Positions 35,332 to 43,755 of a DNA stretch of 64,000 nucleotides are shown in pieces; position 1 is the first letter of the stretch; the number at the start of each line of letters is the position of its first letter. The stretch is from Carboxylicivirga marina (GTDB lineage Bacteria > Bacteroidota > Bacteroidia > Bacteroidales > Marinilabiliaceae). The translations under genes were made by a program, and so were the position numbers. The stretch lies in assembly GCF_016612505.1 (NCBI RefSeq), contig NZ_JAENRR010000008.1:89242-153241 (forward strand). The letters run 5' to 3'. The notes under the pieces are model-generated. The model worked only from the letters and a program-made list of their open reading frames with translations. It was not told the origin of the DNA and ran no database searches.

Positions 35332-37171
35332 GTTCTCCTAATTGCTGTGCTTCAATGATACTATTAAGTGTTTTTTCGGTTTTTGAGGCACTTTCACCTA
35401 ATAAAAATGCAATCTGTTGCACTGTTTCCAGATTCTCTTTAATAACATCCTGAGCTCGCTTAATCACTTCTTCTTTACGCACTTCAGGTGTTACCAAATC
35501 ACGAATAATACCTCCGACAATTTCATTTCGTTTAATCGTAAAAACAGAAACATTAAATATTGAATCATTATAATCGACATCTCGGTCCAAAACATCCTGC
35601 CCCGATTGTAACACAGTAGAAAAAACCTTATGAAATTCGACTAAACTCTTTAATTCTGCACCCTTAAGACCGGGGATTACTTCGGCAATCTCTTTAGCAT
35701 CATCGCCCAACATTTCAACAAATCGCTGATTGGCTTCAATCACATTTAAATTGCTATCAACAATAACTACACCTGCTCTTAATTTATTAAGCATAGCAGT
35801 TGTGGTTTCAGCAGCTTCTTTGGCTAAGCCTTCTTCCTGACGTGCCTTTTCTTCACTCTTAACCAAAGCTTCCTGCGACTTTTTAAATTTTTCGTTAGAT
35901 GCATTTACCTTATTGACGTATGAGCGCAATTTCTTAATTGAAAAAGTATAACACTGTTCATAATCAGTTAAGCCTTGCAAATGTGCCACTGCAAATTCAC
36001 TACATGTAGGATAACCACAAGCTCCACAACCTAGCTGATCTTCTCTTTTTGATTTACCCATATCAGCCAAAATCACATCAACCTCAACTTTTGTGGGTAC
36101 TGGCAAACGCAGATCTTTAGTCCTATAACTACGCGATAAGTCCAAATTTTTGAATTCTTCGATATCCAAACGCCATTGATAGGCATCAATGGCCTTCATT
36201 CGCTTATTTACATATTTGATAACTTGTGAACGTCGTGTGAATTTTTTTCCTCCTTGAGACATTCCCGGGCCCTGAATACAGCCCTTGCAATAAAAAAGAT
36301 CGAGGTGTTGATTAAGTTGATTCTCCGACTTAAATTCCTTAATAGATTGTAAAAAATTAGTACGACCTTCGGTAATGAGTATATCGCCCTCAAGCAGTCC
36401 CTGATTAATATCAACCGCCTGAAAAAGACCATGAGAAATGGGAAACAGCCCGCCCTTTCTTCCTAATGGTGGATCAAACTCACTAAACTCTACAGTATTT
36501 TCAGTAATCCCTTTTTTTGCAAATAATTCTCTTAATTCTATAAATGTCAGTACTCCATCCACATGCCCATCGGTATGATAAAAGTGCTTTGCCTCATCCT
36601 TAGCCGCTGTACAGGCTGTTAAATATACCACTTTCAGATCATCGCTATATCGACTATGCAATACCTTTGACATGGCAATATAAGGCGGAACAATTGGCGC
36701 CAGATTATCTACCAACTCAGGCTCCTGTTTCTCAATATAATTAACAACAGGTGGGCACTTCGTTGTGATAAAATGTTTTCCCTGAAAATTATCGACTAAG
36801 TCCTTGTATTTATAAGCAATCAAATCAACAGCAAAAGACATTTCAGTAACAATATCGAAACCTACTTCACGAATCATGGCCACAAATTTGCGATAGTCGG
36901 CCACATCGGTAAACTCACCTGATATTGCAGGATCACAAATAGCAGCAACACGGCTATTGGTTTTAATCAGCTTTTCGACATTTTCAATTTCACTTCTGTA
37001 TTCAATTGCATTTTGTGCACACATAGTCACACACTGCCCACAACCAATACACCTATCCGGTAGAATTTGAGCGTGTTTATCGGCTATTTTAATTGCCTTA
37101 GCCGGACAAACCCTAACACACGTATAACTGAGGTTGCATTTCTCCTTATTACTTATAATTAACTGCCCCAT
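35315..37171 (-). CDS. HydS-type sensory [FeFe]-hydrogenase with PAS domain
   Basis: A putative H2 or redox sensor of 618 residues. Order: two-cluster ferredoxin (CNLSYTCVRVC and CIGCGQCVTMC), H-domain, PF04060 cluster (CGACGYPTC...C, about 385-412), coiled coil (about 420-455) and PAS domain (about 460-560), then a C-terminal helix. H-cluster motifs (numbered from the TTG at 37198, nine codons upstream): L1 TTKCPPV, with Lys in place of the proton-relay Cys and Cys148 kept; L2 TACTAAKDEA with Cys196; L3 YCKGCIQGPG, where the two cysteines (304, 307) are two residues apart instead of three. These changes are those of sensory group C enzymes. ATG at 37171 chosen; the upstream TTG would overlap the previous gene. 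Confidence 0.9.
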   Translation of the reverse strand: MGQLIISNKEKCNLSYTCVRVCPAKAIKIADKHAQILPDRCIGCGQCVTMCAQNAIEYRSEIENVEKLIKTNSRVAAICDPAISGEFTDVADYRKFVAMIREVGFDIVTEMSFAVDLIAYKYKDLVDNFQGKHFITTKCPPVVNYIEKQEPELVDNLAPIVPPYIAMSKVLHSRYSDDLKVVYLTACTAAKDEAKHFYHTDGHVDGVLTFIELRELFAKKGITENTVEFSEFDPPLGRKGGLFPISHGLFQAVDINQGLLEGDILITEGRTNFLQSIKEFKSENQLNQHLDLFYCKGCIQGPGMSQGGKKFTRRSQVIKYVNKRMKAIDAYQWRLDIEEFKNLDLSRSYRTKDLRLPVPTKVEVDVILADMGKSKREDQLGCGACGYPTCSEFAVAHLQGLTDYEQCYTFSIKKLRSYVNKVNASNEKFKKSQEALVKSEEKARQEEGLAKEAAETTTAMLNKLRAGVVIVDSNLNVIEANQRFVEMLGDDAKEIAEVIPGLKGAELKSLVEFHKVFSTVLQSGQDVLDRDVDYNDSIFNVSVFTIKRNEIVGGIIRDLVTPEVRKEEVIKRAQDVIKENLETVQQIAFLLGESASKTEKTLNSIIEAQQLGEHGTGK

Positions 37172-37178
37172 ATTTGCA

Positions 37179-37436
37179 TCAATCCTGTTCAACTTCAAAG
37201 TAACTATTCAGTATTTCGTATACATTATCGACAGTTACCTTCGAAAACATTTGCTCATCAATTTGTAACATTGGTCCTTCTTCACACTTCCCCCCACAAA
37301 GATCACCATGAAAGAACACCTCTGTAGTTAACTGATGCTCACGTAAAAAACCCTTTACAACTTCCAGCACATCTTTATTTCCTCTTGAAAAACAGGAACT
37401 TCCAAGACATATTGTAATCTCATGTTTTGTTTCCAT
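37179..37436 (-). CDS. Stand-alone thioredoxin-like [2Fe-2S] ferredoxin (four cysteines)
   Basis: An 85-residue NuoE-type [2Fe-2S] domain alone: CLGSSC (CX4C, about 10-15) and CGGKC (CX3C, about 47-51). It equals in size and motif the N-terminal domain of full-length HydB, which is missing from the set 2 NuoF-like protein. ATG at 37436 chosen; the longer frame to 37505 runs into the hydA2 stop. Lies between hydA2 and the HydS-PAS gene. Confidence 0.85.
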   Translation of the reverse strand: METKHEITICLGSSCFSRGNKDVLEVVKGFLREHQLTTEVFFHGDLCGGKCEEGPMLQIDEQMFSKVTVDNVYEILNSYFEVEQD

Positions 37437-37505
37437 ATTTATAAAAACTCGGAATTCAAGTTCAAAATAGTAAAAAGAAACCGACCAAGGCCGGTTCCTG
37501 AACAA

Positions 37506-39296
37506 TTAATACCGATTTCTTTCAGTATAATGCGTATGTAAAAGTTGATGTGATACTTCACCGAGTGGTTCTTTTAAAAACTCTTCATAAAGATGAATGA
37601 CCTCTGGATTTTCGTGTGATTTACGAATTGGCTTAAGCTCATCTTCATTGTAAATAGCCTCACTACGTTTTTTACGAATAGCTGGAGATGTTGGTATTGG
37701 CTGCCCTCCTCCTCCAAGGCAACCACCAGGACATGCCATTATTTCAATAAAATGATAATCGGCTTTTCCATCTCTCACTGCTTCCATCACCTGTTTAGCA
37801 TTTGATAATCCATGTGCAACGCATGTTTTAAGTTCAACTCCTTCAAGAAAATCCCACTCAGGTAGCACATTTTCAATTTTTATAGATACCGCTCTAATAT
37901 TCTCCATACCGCGAACTGGAAGAATATTTAATCCATCAAAAGGCACTTCGCGCCCAGTTACCACCTCATAAGCGGTGCGCAAAGCTGCTTCCATTACACC
38001 TCCTGTTGCACCAAAAATAACAGCGGCACCACTGGATTCACCCATGATACTATCATATTCATCATCGGGCAATGACGCAAAATCAATTCCTGCCTGTTTA
38101 ATCATCAATGCTAATTCGCGGGTTGTTAAAACGTAATCGACATCTTTAAAACCACTGCTACGCATCTCAGGTCTGTCAGCTTCATATTTTTTAGCTGTAC
38201 ATGGCATAATGGATACACTCACGATATTTTCAGGCTTTACTTCAATCTTTTTGGCATAAAAAGTTTTCACCAAGGCCCCAAACATTTGCTGAGGTGACTT
38301 AGCCGTTGAAACATTTGGCAATAATTCAGGAAAAGCATGCTCAATAAACTTCACCCAACCTGGCGAACAAGAGGTAGTCAATGGCAACTTAACACTATCA
38401 TCTTTTTCTTTTACCACTTTTTTTAGGCGTTGTAATAGTTCATTCCCTTCTTCGATAATGGTTAAATCGGCTGTAAAGTCAGTATCTAAAACTGAATTAA
38501 AACCTAATCGGCGAAGAGCAGACACCATTTTACCTGTGACAATTTCACCAGGCGGCATTCCTAAAGCTTCTCCTAAGGCTATACGAACTGCCGGTGCTGT
38601 TTGAACAACTGTATGTTTCGTATCAGAGTTCAATGCTGACCAAACTTCATCGAGGTATGTTTTTTCGGTTAATGCACCAGTTGGGCAACGATTAACACAC
38701 TGACCACAATTGGTACAAACTACTTCAAACATCGGCTTATCAAAGAAAGAGGAAACTTTCATGTGCTCGCCTTTATGTGCAACTGTTAGCGCACTAATAC
38801 TCTGCAACTGATCACAGGTTCGAACGCAGCGCTGGCAACGAATGCATTTACTATCATCTTTTATGATGGATGGCGAAAAGTTGTCAATCGTATATCCTTT
38901 ATGAGCCACTAAATCAATAAAACCATTTTCTCCAACGATGTATTCCGATGATAGCTCCTGTAACTCACATTTACCGTTTTTATAACAACGGGTACAATCA
39001 GCTCGATGCTCACTTACCAACAACTCTACTATCTGTTTACGGGCATTTCGCACTTTCATACTATTGGTATTAATTTCCATGCCTTCATTTACAGGCATGG
39101 CACAAGCCGGTAACAACCGGTCGCTTCCAACTTGCTCTACCACGCACACCCTACAGTTTCCGGCAACACATAAATCTTCATGATAACATAGGGTAGGAAT
39201 GCGAATATTAACCTTTTTTGCTGCTTCCAAAATGGTGGCACCACTTTTAATACTTACTGCTATATTGTCTATTTTGAGATTAATCTTGTCTGACAT
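37506..39296 (-). CDS. hydA: HydA-type [FeFe]-hydrogenase subunit (set 2) with TSCSPGW ligand motif
   Basis: Second catalytic subunit, 596 residues with the same M3 order as set 1: [2Fe-2S] (CYHEDLC...CRVC), His cluster (HRADCTRCYKNGKC), two-cluster ferredoxin (CIRCQRCVRTC and CTNCGQCVNRC) and H domain. L2 (MPCTAKKYE, Cys366) and L3 (MACPGGC, Cys522 and Cys526) are standard. L1 reads TSCSPGW: the proton-relay Cys310 is kept but residue 311, normally the cubane ligand Cys, is Ser (codons TGT TCG). Start is the ATG at 39296, since the upstream alternative is TTG. Whether this protein still holds an active H-cluster is unclear. Confidence 0.93.
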   Translation of the reverse strand: MSDKINLKIDNIAVSIKSGATILEAAKKVNIRIPTLCYHEDLCVAGNCRVCVVEQVGSDRLLPACAMPVNEGMEINTNSMKVRNARKQIVELLVSEHRADCTRCYKNGKCELQELSSEYIVGENGFIDLVAHKGYTIDNFSPSIIKDDSKCIRCQRCVRTCDQLQSISALTVAHKGEHMKVSSFFDKPMFEVVCTNCGQCVNRCPTGALTEKTYLDEVWSALNSDTKHTVVQTAPAVRIALGEALGMPPGEIVTGKMVSALRRLGFNSVLDTDFTADLTIIEEGNELLQRLKKVVKEKDDSVKLPLTTSCSPGWVKFIEHAFPELLPNVSTAKSPQQMFGALVKTFYAKKIEVKPENIVSVSIMPCTAKKYEADRPEMRSSGFKDVDYVLTTRELALMIKQAGIDFASLPDDEYDSIMGESSGAAVIFGATGGVMEAALRTAYEVVTGREVPFDGLNILPVRGMENIRAVSIKIENVLPEWDFLEGVELKTCVAHGLSNAKQVMEAVRDGKADYHFIEIMACPGGCLGGGGQPIPTSPAIRKKRSEAIYNEDELKPIRKSHENPEVIHLYEEFLKEPLGEVSHQLLHTHYTERNRY

Positions 39297-39312
39297 AATC
39301 AAGGTTTTAAGG

Positions 39313-40491
39313 TTAGTAAATCATTTCTTCTTTGAAATTCTCAACTATGGAAGAAAAGGAATTAGCAACCGATTGGCCTAATCCACATTTGGCAGTTACA
39401 CGCATGGCTTCAGCCAAATCGAGCAATTTATTCAGATAGGATGAGGGTTGCTCACCTTTCTTAACAGCCTGAATACCGAGCAGAAGCTGCTGAGTACCTA
39501 CGCGGCAGGGCGTGCACTGACCACATGATTCCTCAACAAAAAAGTCAAGATAATTATGTAATACATTGTACATCGATCGTGATGAATTAAAAATCATCAT
39601 AGAACCTCCTGTGGGTAAGGAAGTACCGCGGAGCTTGCCCTGATAACCAATAACCGTTTTGTTAAAGCGCTTTCGGGGCACACAAAAACCAGAAGCACCA
39701 CCAACCTGAACAGCCTTTGAATCACCATCACCAAAGTCGTCGACAAACTTCTGTAAAGACATTCCAAACTCCAACTCATAAATACCAGGTGCAGGAGTGT
39801 CACCCGATACGGAAAACACTTTTGAACCGCGTGAATCTTGAATTCCCAGATCCTTAAATTTATCGGCACCATATTTTAATATTGAATAGGTATGCGCGAG
39901 TGTTTCTACATTATTAATGACAGTAGGTTTATTTTTATATCCTGAATCGGTTGGAAATGGCGGCTTGTTACGAGGTTCGCCTCGTTTACCTTCCATACTT
40001 TCAAATAAAGCACTCTCTTCACCGCATATATATGCACCACTCCCCATAAAAATTTCAACCCGGAAATCCAGATTTAAACTATCGAATAAGTCATGAAACT
40101 CGTCGATAACCCTCAATAACTGCGGTTTGAGAAAATTGTATTCACTTCGCAAGTATATGTATCCTTTTTTAGCACCGATTATTTTGGCACATACAGCCAT
40201 ACCTGACAGTACTTTGTGGGGTACACTTGATAGAATTTCACGATCCTTAAAAGTACCTGGTTCACCTTCATCTGCATTACAAATTACAAATTTCTCGTCG
40301 GACTGAGTTTCAGCAGCCAGCTTCCACTTCAAACCAGTAGGAAAACCAGCTCCTCCTCGCCCTTTTAAGCCCGAGCTAATTAAATCATTAATAACATCAT
40401 CGTCTGTTCTGCCAAAAGTTTTCTTTAATATAGCTTCAGAATCATGTTCATTTTTAAATATAAGATCTAGTCTTTGTAAGTTCTTTTTCAT
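39313..40491 (-). CDS. NuoF-like NAD/FMN subunit (set 2), shortened HydB
   Basis: Of 392 residues, about two thirds of HydB of set 1. The core is kept: GRGGAGFPTGLKW (NAD/FMN), CNADEGEPGTFKDR, GAYICGEESAL, and the cluster motif ESCGQCTPCRVG with a later CGLGQ. The N-terminal thioredoxin-like [2Fe-2S] domain and the C-terminal two-cluster ferredoxin are both absent. A separate [2Fe-2S] protein encoded downstream of hydA2 may replace the first. ATG at 40491 chosen over one 24 bases upstream. Confidence 0.92.
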   Translation of the reverse strand: MKKNLQRLDLIFKNEHDSEAILKKTFGRTDDDVINDLISSGLKGRGGAGFPTGLKWKLAAETQSDEKFVICNADEGEPGTFKDREILSSVPHKVLSGMAVCAKIIGAKKGYIYLRSEYNFLKPQLLRVIDEFHDLFDSLNLDFRVEIFMGSGAYICGEESALFESMEGKRGEPRNKPPFPTDSGYKNKPTVINNVETLAHTYSILKYGADKFKDLGIQDSRGSKVFSVSGDTPAPGIYELEFGMSLQKFVDDFGDGDSKAVQVGGASGFCVPRKRFNKTVIGYQGKLRGTSLPTGGSMMIFNSSRSMYNVLHNYLDFFVEESCGQCTPCRVGTQQLLLGIQAVKKGEQPSSYLNKLLDLAEAMRVTAKCGLGQSVANSFSSIVENFKEEMIY

Positions 40492-40536
40492 GATGTTGCG
40501 TGTTTTATGAAACAATTAAATATTAAACACATAGCG

Positions 40537-41016
40537 CTAATTAGCACTAATTTCCTGATGTTTATATTTCATAATAATCTCACGCACTTTTTCTGGCGTT
40601 AGTTCGGTATAAGGCTCATCGTTAATAAGCATGGCAGGTCCTTTATGGCATTGCCCCAGGCAGTTTGTTTCAAGCAGTGTAAACTTACCATCATGAGTAG
40701 TTTCTCCTAAGTTGATTTTAAGAACACTTTCAAGTTCCTTAATCACTTGATTTTTACCATGCATCATGCAAGTGATTGTTTTGCAAACTCGGATCACATA
40801 CTTACCCAATGGTTTGGTATGTAGGAAAGAATAGAAGGTTGCAGTTCCGTATACTTGAGCAGCTGATATATTCAGCTCGCGTGCTACTTCAACCATAGCA
40901 TCCTCTGAAATGTGTTGCTCCTGGTGTACGATTCCTTGAAGAATAGGTAAAAGGCTCTCCATTGTCCGGCCATGCTGGTCAGCCAATCCTTTTACCAGTT
41001 GTTTAACTTCAGCCAT
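40537..41016 (-). CDS. HydC, NuoE-like [2Fe-2S] subunit (set 2)
   Basis: First gene of the long minus-strand cluster, 159 residues. Helical N-terminal half, then thioredoxin-like [2Fe-2S] domain with CKTITC and CLGQC ligand pairs. Starts at ATG 41016; next gene follows after 45 bp. No perfect promoter box was found upstream, but the spacer 41017-41279 carries CATCTAAATCCATG, similar to the palindrome at 34107-34122. Confidence 0.92.
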   Translation of the reverse strand: MAEVKQLVKGLADQHGRTMESLLPILQGIVHQEQHISEDAMVEVARELNISAAQVYGTATFYSFLHTKPLGKYVIRVCKTITCMMHGKNQVIKELESVLKINLGETTHDGKFTLLETNCLGQCHKGPAMLINDEPYTELTPEKVREIIMKYKHQEISAN

Positions 41017-41279
41017 AATTGTTGATTTAAGGGTAATTACTAAACTTGGTATAAAGAATTATTTCTTTAAAAGTTAAGTTTTTTTAACATCTAAATCCAT
41101 GACAAAACTCATTAATAAAGAAATGAATACTTATTAATACTCATTCTTAATAATTTACTATCAAGCAATTGAAGGCTATTTAAGCAATTCCGCTACTTTA
41201 TTGTAAAAAATCTGTAATTGAACCATTTCGTTTTATTTATCCTATCATTTTTCTGATCTTTGCAAAAAAATAAACAACA

Positions 41280-41957
41280 GTGAATCAAAAAGAACTACAG
41301 CAAATGATTCTTGAAGGTGAACATCAAACTCAAGATTTCAAATTTGCAATAACCGATACTAAGAAAATTGCACGTTCTATTGCTGCATTTGCCAATACTG
41401 ATGGTGGGCGCTTGCTTATTGGCGTTAAAGACAATGGTAAAATTGCAGGTGTAGAATCAGATGAAGAGTATTACATGATTGAATCTGCAGCCAATCGTCA
41501 CTGTCGCCCTTCGGTGGGTTTTAAAACAAAAAAGTGGGAAGCTGATGGTAAAACGGTACTTGAAATCATTATTGAAAGAAGTAAGAATCGACCACACACA
41601 GCGCCCGATAAAGATACCAAACCTACTGTCTATGTGAGAGTTAAAGACCAGAATTTAGTGGCAAATCGTATCTTAACTGAAGTATGGAAGCGAGAAAAAC
41701 AACCGAGTGGCTCCTTACTAAAAATCAAATATGCTGAAAGTAAATTATTGACCTATCTTGGCATACATGGTTATATTACTTTTTCGAAGTTTTGTGGCAT
41801 GGCCAATATTAGCCCACGTAAAGCCGAGAAAATATTAATCAACCTGATTCATATGAAAGTTATTGAGATGGATATCACTGAAACTCAAATCTTTTACAAA
41901 ATGAACAGTAAACCTGAGTATCCTGAGCCAAATCAAGAGCTGCCTGAAGATTGGTAG
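41280..41957 (+). CDS. AlbA/Schlafen-type putative ATP-binding protein
   Basis: A 225-residue protein with an N-terminal AlbA_2 (Schlafen-like) domain: EGEHQTQDFKFAITDTKKIARSIAAFANTDGGRLLIGVKDNG (about 12-52, given here as a landmark in parts) and a C-terminal winged-helix-like segment (about 150-215, YITFSKFCGMANISPRKAEK). Starts at a GTG. Related proteins are called DNA-binding or ATP-binding transcription factors; the molecular role is uncertain. Ends 25 bp inside the convergent serine-hydrolase gene. Confidence 0.8.
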   Translation: MNQKELQQMILEGEHQTQDFKFAITDTKKIARSIAAFANTDGGRLLIGVKDNGKIAGVESDEEYYMIESAANRHCRPSVGFKTKKWEADGKTVLEIIIERSKNRPHTAPDKDTKPTVYVRVKDQNLVANRILTEVWKREKQPSGSLLKIKYAESKLLTYLGIHGYITFSKFCGMANISPRKAEKILINLIHMKVIEMDITETQIFYKMNSKPEYPEPNQELPEDW

Positions 41958-43753
41958 TCATCACGCTCTTTAATAGCGTCATAGAAAATCTGCTGGATGC
42001 TTGGCCGAACATTCATCTGGTAGATTAGTCGATTATCTCTTCTTGGATATACCCTGTTAGAAAGGAAGATATAAACAAGATCATATTCAGGATCAACCCA
42101 CACAAACGTGCCGGTAAAGCCACTATGGCCAAAACTCGATGAACTAACAGCAGGCGCAGGATAGCTATCTTTTATTGAAAGTGTATCATTTCCAAATAGT
42201 GGCTTATCAAACCCTGCACCTCGACGGTTTTCATTATCGGGATATTGAACTTTTGTAAATTCATCAAGTGTGTTGACTGAAATATAACGCTTGCCGGCAT
42301 ACTCCCCCTTTTGCAAGTACATTTGCATCAGCTTAGCTAAATCATCGGCACTACTAAACAAGCCAGCATTGCCTGATATGCCACCCATAACGGCAGCCGC
42401 TTCATCGTGCACAAGACCTCTAATTTGCTTATTTCTAAAGTGAACATCATATTCAGTAGGAACAATTCGACTGGTTTCTAATTTACCAAGCGGATTATAA
42501 CATAATGATGATGCACCAAGTGGCTTAAAAAAGTCCTGATACAAGTGCTGCTCAAAATCTTCATGAAATAATTCACTTAACAGCTCTGGATAAATCATAT
42601 ATGACAAACCACTGTATTTATACTTTGCATCGTCTAACAATGGCGATTTTCGAATCAGTTTATAAACTTCCTTTTTAAAAGAAGCAGATAAGTACAAATT
42701 GTGATCAATTTTTAAACTATATTTTTCTGATGAGTTAATATGAAAATACTTAGAGTTTAGTTCGTCATTCTTTTTTAAAAGCGGATAATAATTAATGTAA
42801 GGTGTTAAGCGAGCCTGGTGTGCCAACACTTGTCGCAAACTCATACCGTCTTTATTTGATCGATGAAACAAACGACGATCCCAATCTGGCCAATAAATAT
42901 GAAAAGGCTTATCCAATTCCATTAATCCTTCATCGCATGCCTTCATTATAAGTGGTAAAGGTCCAGAAATCTTTGTCACCGATGCCAAATCATACACATC
43001 ATGCTGTCTGACAAGCTTTCGTTTGTGATAGGTATGATATCCATATGCTTCATTAAAAATAACTGTACCTTTTATGGCCACCAATACTCGACATCCAGGA
43101 AAAGCACCGGCTAGAATAGCTTGATGCACTACTGAATCAACCTTCATTTTCAGATCTGCATCATTAAGCCCTATCGTCCTGGCCGGAAGGTAATTTAAGC
43201 GATTAGACTTATCGAAATACAGTTCATTATTCTGACGCTGAATGGCATTAAAAAGAAATTGAACAGACAAATCTCTGGCAATACTAGAATTCTTCTTGCA
43301 ATGCAAAACATTCTCTGCTGCATCAATTGCCTGCATTAATTCTTTATTGATTGAATCAGTATAAACAAGCAAGGATATCTTTATTTCACTTTCATAATCA
43401 TCAACACTAAAACCCGACATACTATCAAGGACGATAACTAGATGTTCTATAGAATCCTTCTCTATGAGTTCTGGATATCTTTGATCCTTGGAATTATATA
43501 TGGGGGCATTAATATATCGGTAAACAAGACGTTCCCATTCCCGAAAATCACTAGGCACAAGAAAACCTACCTTTTCACTTTCCAAATCTGTAATTGGAAA
43601 ATTATTACCAGACTGTTTTATAATTTCGATTTGGGAGATAGTCTGATTTAAACTATCCGTTGAAATTGATGAATCGATGTAAGACGATTGAGCCTGTACA
43701 TTTAAGTTGCCATACACAACTACAACAAGCGCAAAGATGATATGCTTTATCAT
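41933..43753 (-). CDS. Serine hydrolase (beta-lactamase fold) with leftover GH3 C-terminal domain, AmiE/YbbE-like
   Basis: Secreted hydrolase of 606 residues with a signal peptide ending near VQAQ. The C-terminal 400 residues form a penicillin-binding/beta-lactamase fold with SxxK (Ser258-Val-Thr-Lys261) and the HSG triad at His543. The N-terminal 30-190 stretch (VIVLDSMSGF, then ISLLVYTDSINKEL and SIARDLSVQFLFNAIQ) resembles the alpha/beta C-terminal domain found in GH3-beta-lactamase fusion proteins of Bacteroidota, but the GH3 catalytic barrel is absent. Next to NamZ (2 bp gap), so it likely acts in peptidoglycan recycling, as the Bacillus AmiE-NamZ-NagZ set does. Confidence 0.85.
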   Translation of the reverse strand: MIKHIIFALVVVVYGNLNVQAQSSYIDSSISTDSLNQTISQIEIIKQSGNNFPITDLESEKVGFLVPSDFREWERLVYRYINAPIYNSKDQRYPELIEKDSIEHLVIVLDSMSGFSVDDYESEIKISLLVYTDSINKELMQAIDAAENVLHCKKNSSIARDLSVQFLFNAIQRQNNELYFDKSNRLNYLPARTIGLNDADLKMKVDSVVHQAILAGAFPGCRVLVAIKGTVIFNEAYGYHTYHKRKLVRQHDVYDLASVTKISGPLPLIMKACDEGLMELDKPFHIYWPDWDRRLFHRSNKDGMSLRQVLAHQARLTPYINYYPLLKKNDELNSKYFHINSSEKYSLKIDHNLYLSASFKKEVYKLIRKSPLLDDAKYKYSGLSYMIYPELLSELFHEDFEQHLYQDFFKPLGASSLCYNPLGKLETSRIVPTEYDVHFRNKQIRGLVHDEAAAVMGGISGNAGLFSSADDLAKLMQMYLQKGEYAGKRYISVNTLDEFTKVQYPDNENRRGAGFDKPLFGNDTLSIKDSYPAPAVSSSSFGHSGFTGTFVWVDPEYDLVYIFLSNRVYPRRDNRLIYQMNVRPSIQQIFYDAIKERDDYQSSGSS

Positions 43754-43755
43754 GC

